64,000 nt of DNA, taken from positions 124,001-188,000 of the forward strand of contig JAFBJZ010000331.1 in assembly GCA_016785225.1 (NCBI GenBank), written 5' to 3'. Positions 59,801-64,000 of the stretch are shown here, piece by piece. Both the position numbers and the translations under genes were made by a program. Every line of letters starts with the position of its first letter. The first letter of the stretch is position 1. This DNA is from Psettodes erumei. Taxonomy: Eukaryota; Chordata; Actinopteri; Pleuronectiformes; Psettodidae. The notes under the pieces were generated by a model, which was not told the DNA's origin, ran no database searches, and saw nothing but the letters and a program-made list of their open reading frames with translations.

Positions 59801-60680
59801 TCGTCTTGAGTCTCTTCGACTTGCGCTTGTTTGCCCACAGTTTCCGATGCCTTGCCTTACTTTACTGGCAGATGTTTCGTTTGAAGAAGGACCATGCGCT
59901 GAAGTACTCCAAAGTGCTGCTGGATTATTTTAAGGTTTGTCTAAAAACACAATTTAGTGGGCATTTACACTAATTTCTGGACGGTGTTTGGTACAATGTT
60001 AATATCAGGATAACCTGTTTTTCTGTTTATTCATGATGTCATTACAGAGTTCCCCCAAAGTGCCTACTACGCTACCCTGCTGGAGTGACTCTGGGAAGTA
60101 GGTTGATAATAACTTTGTATGACAGACTGATCCATTTGCTTCGATTCCAGCCATCGATTCATTCATTGATCACTACCACTCTGCTGTACGTGTGTTTTCG
60201 CTCCCAGGGGTGCAGGAGGACCCCCTTCTTCGCTCTCACCCAATGCCAAACACCTTGGACGGGGTTCACATGGGGGCAGCGCCTCCCCCCCCTTCATAAG
60301 CATTCCCCAACGTATCCACCAGATGGCAGCAAATCACCTGAACATCACCAACAGTGTGTTGTACAGCTATGAGTACTGGGAGGTGGCTGACAACCTTGCA
60401 AAGGAAAATAAAGGTATGCATGCTCCTCACACAGAGGCCATCTGTTGTATAAAGTGGGGAAAAATCCTTGTTTGCAAATGTACGTGAAAATTATCCACAG
60501 ATGTCAAATATATCTGTTTGGTGAGTTTTTAAGAGCATTTTCCCCTTTCTCATCACAGAGTTCTTCAATTACTTGAACACTTTGTCTGGGCCATTGACTC
60601 TTCACAGTAGCATTGCTCACACAGTTCAATACACCAGACAGGCTCTTCAGTGGATACGCATCAGTGCCAAACTTAACTGA
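47283..60680 (+). CDS. aff3: AF4/FMR2 family member 3 (LAF4-like), 18 coding exons, N-terminus atypical
   Basis: Nuclear scaffold of the super-elongation-complex type; AFF proteins dimerise through the C-terminal homology domain and recruit elongation factors. Exons: 47283-47354, 49048-49092, 52128-52202, 52328-52361, 52487-52544, 53288-53339, 53712-53746, 53925-54111, 55946-57964, 58087-58199, 58294-58456, 58546-58643, 58778-58841, 59393-59529, 59651-59722, 59841-59934, 60048-60097, 60208-60413 and 60559-60680. All have GT-AG borders and every phase closes, giving 1231 residues. Diagnostic segments: SCAKDFLEDMTQSWP (ALF region), SMLADDLMLSSDDDD, WQLDKWLQK, YTLVPFGRS, a KRKRK nuclear signal, and the whole C-terminal domain. 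EAKRMKHRADAMV, ETVELIRYAMRLKSHSGP and IPQRIHQMAANHLNITNS fit AFF3 better than AFF1, AFF2 or AFF4. The N-terminal homology domain is not found in this window. Paralogue assignment is by remembered family motifs, not alignment. Confidence 0.92.
49310..49680 (+). mobile_element. aff3: Fish interspersed non-autonomous repeat, copy 3 (in an aff3 intron)
   Basis: Opposite orientation to the copies at 10.4 and 12.7 kb. Starts acaaccaacaattattttac, carries gtgaaaaatgcctgaccaac, and ends gatcgactaatcagttgatt followed by gactaatcatcgtagctgta. Near full length for the family and without coding capacity. It lies in the intron between the 49048-49092 and 52128-52202 exons. Confidence 0.65.
50095..50440 (-). 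mobile_element. aff3: Fish interspersed repeat (gcttagcttagcataaagactgg family), copy B
   Basis: Carries acattttggaaactacacgt, gaagaagatcgataccaccg, tatgctaggctaagctaact, gagtcgatcttctcatctaa and the end gtcgaatgattcctttaag. It is internally interrupted by a (CA)n-free A/T stretch and lies in the same aff3 intron as repeat copy 3. No coding capacity. Confidence 0.6.
54112..55945 (+). other. aff3: aff3 intron before the central exon
   Basis: 1.8 kb with a G/A-rich patch (about 54280-54345) and no recognised exon or repeat family. Confidence 0.6.
55946..57964 (+). CDS. aff3: aff3 central giant exon (Ser/Pro-rich transactivation region, nuclear signal)
   Basis: 673 codons in one exon between acceptor ttcttaag and donor gtagac. 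It opens TDHPSATQWQLDKWLQK, the conserved AFF motif preceding the central region. Next come an expanded Ser/Pro array of about 110 residues (SPSQSPIPSP, PCPRDSPIPSP, SRSPSPVP), a His/Gln/Ser/Lys-rich low-complexity stretch, a glutamate run (about 57196-57231), a basic Arg/Lys/Glu segment, a serine run (about 57487-57537) followed by NSDSESD, then YTLVPFGRS and a final KRKRK cluster. The homologous human AFF3 interval is roughly half this length by my recollection, so the exon appears expanded by simple-sequence coding repeats. Confidence 0.93.
58778..60680 (+). CDS. aff3: aff3 C-terminal homology domain exons
   Basis: Seven exons encode about 245 residues matching the conserved C-terminal homology domain that mediates AFF homo- and heterodimerisation and nucleic-acid binding. 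Visible conserved blocks: EYYLHEAKRMKHRADAM, DAALSFMECGKAMEEGPLEA, KSPYTMYSETVELIRYAMR, DKQLAVLCFRCLALLYWQMF, LKKDHALKYSKVLLDYFK, IPQRIHQMAANHLNITNS and EFFNYLNTLSGPLTLHSS. It ends ISAKLN and TGA at 60678-60680. This part is intact and highly conserved, so the gene is under coding constraint and is not a pseudogene. Confidence 0.95.
58870..59370 (+). repeat. aff3: Possible diverged copy of the 26.25/50.1 kb repeat family in an aff3 intron
   Basis: The left part reads gatccgacattttggaaaat followed by acaactatta, like the family's end block. The right part tattatggtactcctttaat could be the opposite end. The middle is not clearly homologous, so this is weaker than the other two copies. Confidence 0.3.
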
Positions 60681-61700
60681 GAAGGAGGGATTTACCTTAA
60701 CCTGCTCACTGGATCTCCAGGCCTCATTTACCATATAAAAGACAAAACTCTGGATCTCTGTGCAGCTAACAGAACAGTACTGATGCCTACTGTGCTGTGT
60801 GAAATGGAGAGCCGGACATTTGTCATCCTTATAGGATGTTGGGGTGCTCCCCGCTTGGGCCTTTCTGTGCGCAAAGCCTTCTGTGGGTGTGAACTTCTCG
60901 CAGATCCACTACAAGCACCTTCCTCCTCATCGTTGGATTCATTTCAAGAGGTGTGTGCACTGTGGATCAAATCATTTGCCAAATGTCCCTGGGATCTAAA
61001 AAAAACTCATATGTCAAACATTTCTTTTCGTACTCGTGGATTTAATCGTTATCCAGTGGACTGTTTCTCTGGGGCCAAAAATGGAGAAGATGCTATAAAA
61101 AAAGACCAACCGATCATATACAGTACCACTTTCTCCAAAGTGGAACACTTGTCTGCAGCTTTTCCTAATGAAGGTTTGAATGAGTTTTAAAATCTCTGAT
61201 ATTTTCACTTTTATGTGTTTTTACCGTGCAATATATGAGGGATTATCAATTTTTAGAAAAAAAAGAGAAAATACAAGAGAGTAAAATGTTGGTGAGTCTA
61301 GTTACCAACATTAAACGTTGCTAAGTTTATTTTTGTCCCTTTTTTGAGTGTGTGGTTATTTAATTTTATAAAAATTGAAGTTGAAGAGATAATCCAGGCT
61401 TCCTCTTGGTAAGTTTACTTTCTTTTGCCCTAGTTCAGGAGGATCCTTTACACAGTTCCAGCTTCTTTGACATTGCATTTTATTTGCAAGCAGCACAGTC
61501 TAATGGGCTTGAGACAGAAGGAGATGGTTTACTTACAGAGTGAGTGATACAGGAAATGGAGCAACGCTGCGGCTCGAAAGTTCCTTCAAATCATGTGCCT
61601 ATGAAACACTTTCAAAGTCAGCTGCACTGCTGTCAACTAAAGGTGACAATCATTAATTTATTTTGGGGATTTACTTGAATAATTCAACAAATAAAAGATA
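60681..61700 (+). other. aff3: Probable aff3 3' UTR
   Basis: Sequence after the TGA is A/T-rich and non-coding. ATTAAA occurs near 61308 with a GT-rich stretch about 40 bases downstream, and AATAAA occurs near 61689. Either could be the cleavage signal. A 135-codon open frame at 60783-61190 has no family resemblance and is treated as chance. Confidence 0.5.
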
Positions 61701-62500
61701 TGGGCAGTGACTCAGAGACTTTGAACAGTGACATTTGACAATACTCAGTATTTTTGAGAAGCTCCCTGAGCACCTCACTGAATATTCTGATCTTATTTTC
61801 TCACTGCCTTTTTCAAAATTGCATTATTGTGATCATAACTTTGTTGGCACAGTGCGTTTTTAAACACTCACTTATGTAGTGATGCATTTGTTTCAGAAAG
61901 GAAGAGGATCCTATAGGTTGCTTCTCTCCTACTCTGGCTTTCTAGCCATCACAGACACACACACACACACACACACACAGAAACACACTCACACACTAGG
62001 CGTCAGTGACTGTGTGTGATTCAGACTCATTAGTCAGTCCAGTTGTGCAGAGATCTCCCCCTCAGTCTCGCACACACGTTCGCTCTTGCTGTCTCTCCAT
62101 CACTGCAACTATACTTCCTGCTGCACCAACACAGAAGTCGCACATGGAACTTCAGCATCCGACGTCTGGTACCATAGCAACAGAGAACATCCAATAAGAG
62201 AGCTCTTCAGGACATAATAAGCCTTGGGTCAACAGCATCCTCTTTTCTTTGATTTTAGAAAATGGGATTTGCCTCAAATTTATCTGGCACCAGATTAATT
62301 TTTTACTCCCACTGGACTATCTGCTTTACTGCAATTTATTTAAATTAATTATTTAATTAAATTAAAATGAATTAATTTATCCTTCACTGCCTTGTCTCAG
62401 AAAGCAGACAACCCAAATGTCACATTCGGCCAAATCAGACCAGGCAAGCCACAAGAAACAAATACAAATAGTGCTGTGCAGAGCTTGTAGCTATCATCTG
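61701..62500. other. Intergenic sequence 3' of aff3
   Basis: Contains a (CA)n at 61957-61980 and an A/T-only stretch (62330-62375). No gene recognised. Confidence 0.6.
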
Positions 62501-62569
62501 TCAGTGCTTTTCTGGTGCAGGCTCGGTGACCTTATTTCACTGCATGCTGATTGAATCCATTCATTGAGC

Positions 62570-63980
62570 AGATGACTGACGCGAAACGCGTATAGCAGTC
62601 GTAACAATAGATTTTTTTCCTGACTGTAGGCGACAGGAGTATTGTCACAGCGCGACGGTGTCGGAGTGGACCGCCGTGTCCCCACAGCCGCGGCTGCTGG
62701 CTCGTTCATTCGGCACGTGTCTCTGCGTCACGGCCGTTGGCTGCCTGTGTGCCGGGCCGTCTGAGGACAACCGTACTCGGAAGCCAGACGGTACACACGG
62801 CAGACAGTAAATTAAATAATTAATAATAATTTAAAAAATACCCGACTGCTCTTGGTCGACCGCTTAAACGGGCGGCGTGGGCGTATTAGCACGGTGCATT
62901 CCCCATTTAAGAAGCATATTGTCAAAGGTGAGCGGTCGGTCAGGGGTGCTATAACCGACCGTTAGCTTACTTTAGCATTAAGCAGATTCACGGCGATAGC
63001 TCAGCGGTCTAAACTGATGAGTAAATTGGTGTGAAAGTATTAAGAGTGGGTGGTTACGAGTGCTCTGAGCTCCCGAGATCAATTGCAAAGTCAATTCAGG
63101 TTACACGAACTCGGTCCCCCGCAACTTAAAGCTAAAAACAAGAAGCCGGGGGTGAGCGGCATCAAGCTAGCTAAGAAATGGCTACGATGAAACCGGAAGT
63201 TGAGCGTATTAGTTTGGGAAAATAAAATACAGCTTTGTTAATATGAGTTGGACAGTTCGGTGTTGTCAGACCAAACTGCTACGAAGACACAACGATAAAC
63301 ACAAAACGGTGAAAGTGTAACAGCAGCATAATTAAATTAACTTTTCCCTGCACAACTCAACATTTTCTTTCGACTCTTTGTGATAGACAATTCAACACAC
63401 TCGCACTCATTTTCAAGGTTTACTTATCGGCGAATACTTTATTTTGAAAGGATTTTCCCGGAACCACCGTGCATCGTTTCGCTCACTTTGACGCTCAATG
63501 AGAGAAAAGAAAGCAACGGGATCGGATCAGGCGGTAGAAATGGAGAGTGGAAGGACTGGGAGGGTGCGCGAAAATTATGTGGAGACATGGCGTGGCAGCG
63601 TGACAAAATAAGGGGATCTCTGTTCAGCGAAGGGAGTTGTCTGGAGGAGGTGAAGGCGGAGGAGTCGAGCTAAGGTGGAGGATTTCCCGTTTCGCTTTGC
63701 TTTTGTCTTTACCTCGTCTAATCAGCGCGCACACGACGTTTGTGTTGGCGAGTATCTGCAGAGGGAAGTCTGTGGCTAACAACCCAGTCTTGACAGGATA
63801 AAAGGTAAAGCCAAGTGACTCCCCATGACCGTTGTTTGTTTACAACCGTGATCGAACAACGTACTGAAGTTACGTAGTCGCACACAGCCGTTCGTTTAGT
63901 GGCTAATTTTGCCAGTATTGTTGGGGAGTGCAGGCAACACACTTCTACTCGTATATGTTTTTTTCCCATTGCTTGAGCTG
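62570..63980 (+). promoter_or_regulatory. CpG-rich, promoter-like region, possible start of the next gene
   Basis: CpG-dense stretches at 62570-62800 and 63380-63680 contrast with the A/T-rich 3' region of aff3. A 97-codon plus-strand frame (63380-63673) covers the second but shows no recognisable domain and no clear donor. In human, REV1 follows AFF3 on the same strand, so a rev1 5' end is the syntenic expectation; I cannot confirm it from sequence. Confidence 0.3.
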
Positions 63981-64000
63981 ACAAGCTGTTATTGTCGTAC

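Noticed and set aside
60783..61190. 135-codon plus-strand frame beginning MPTVLCEMES
   Set aside because: Lies after the aff3 stop in likely 3' UTR, has no recognisable domain, and its resemblance to the first-exon start MPTVLGG is coincidental.
1..64000. CRISPR arrays, operons, tRNA or rRNA genes
   Set aside because: No regularly spaced unique-spacer repeats, cloverleaf-like sequences or rRNA segments were seen. Tandem repeats are simple microsatellites.

Overview
The window is vertebrate genomic DNA, almost certainly from a ray-finned (teleost) fish. Coding sequence is broken into short exons with GT-AG introns of 0.1-4 kb. Long (CA)n/(GT)n microsatellites are abundant. Several interspersed repeats look like families that recur throughout fish genomes. 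There are no prokaryotic features.

Layout. (1) About 1-22 kb has no recognisable protein-coding gene. It alternates simple repeats, transposon-derived copies and unusually 'clean' blocks rich in TAAT, SOX-like and POU-like motifs that look like conserved non-coding elements. (2) About 22.0-22.6 kb is CpG-rich and may hold an unidentified minus-strand first exon. (3) 23.8-42.2 kb carries arhgef7 (beta-PIX/COOL-1) on the minus strand. I reconstructed 19 exons in phase from CH domain to terminus, plus three alternative 3' exons encoding the GIT-binding/coiled-coil tail and the C-terminal PDZ ligand. (4) About 42.3-47.0 kb separates two divergent genes and contains repeats and a decayed helicase-like fragment. 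(5) 47.3-60.7 kb carries an AF4/FMR2-family gene on the plus strand, best matched to aff3. Its 18 coding exons chain in phase to a 1231-residue protein. (6) 60.7-62.5 kb is the aff3 3' region, and 62.5-64 kb is a CpG-rich, promoter-like stretch that may begin the next gene.

Functions. arhgef7 encodes a Rac/Cdc42 guanine-nucleotide exchange factor that couples PAK kinases and GIT proteins at focal adhesions and synapses. aff3 encodes a nuclear scaffold of super-elongation-type complexes. The two genes are divergent neighbours with no evident functional link. The human orthologues are on different chromosomes (13q34 and 2q11), so the adjacency is a lineage rearrangement. Because human ARHGEF7 points toward SOX1, the element-rich 1-22 kb may be part of a sox1 regulatory domain (inference).

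The most unusual point is that the aff3 model starts from a short first exon with a hydrophobic peptide. In this window it lacks the N-terminal homology domain (P-TEFb-binding region in AFF4) and the SIAH degron normally encoded upstream. No wholly new system was found. The other leads are the element cluster, three GGATAAT motifs at 11-bp spacing, an unexplained CpG-rich minus-strand exon candidate, and the helicase-derived fossil.
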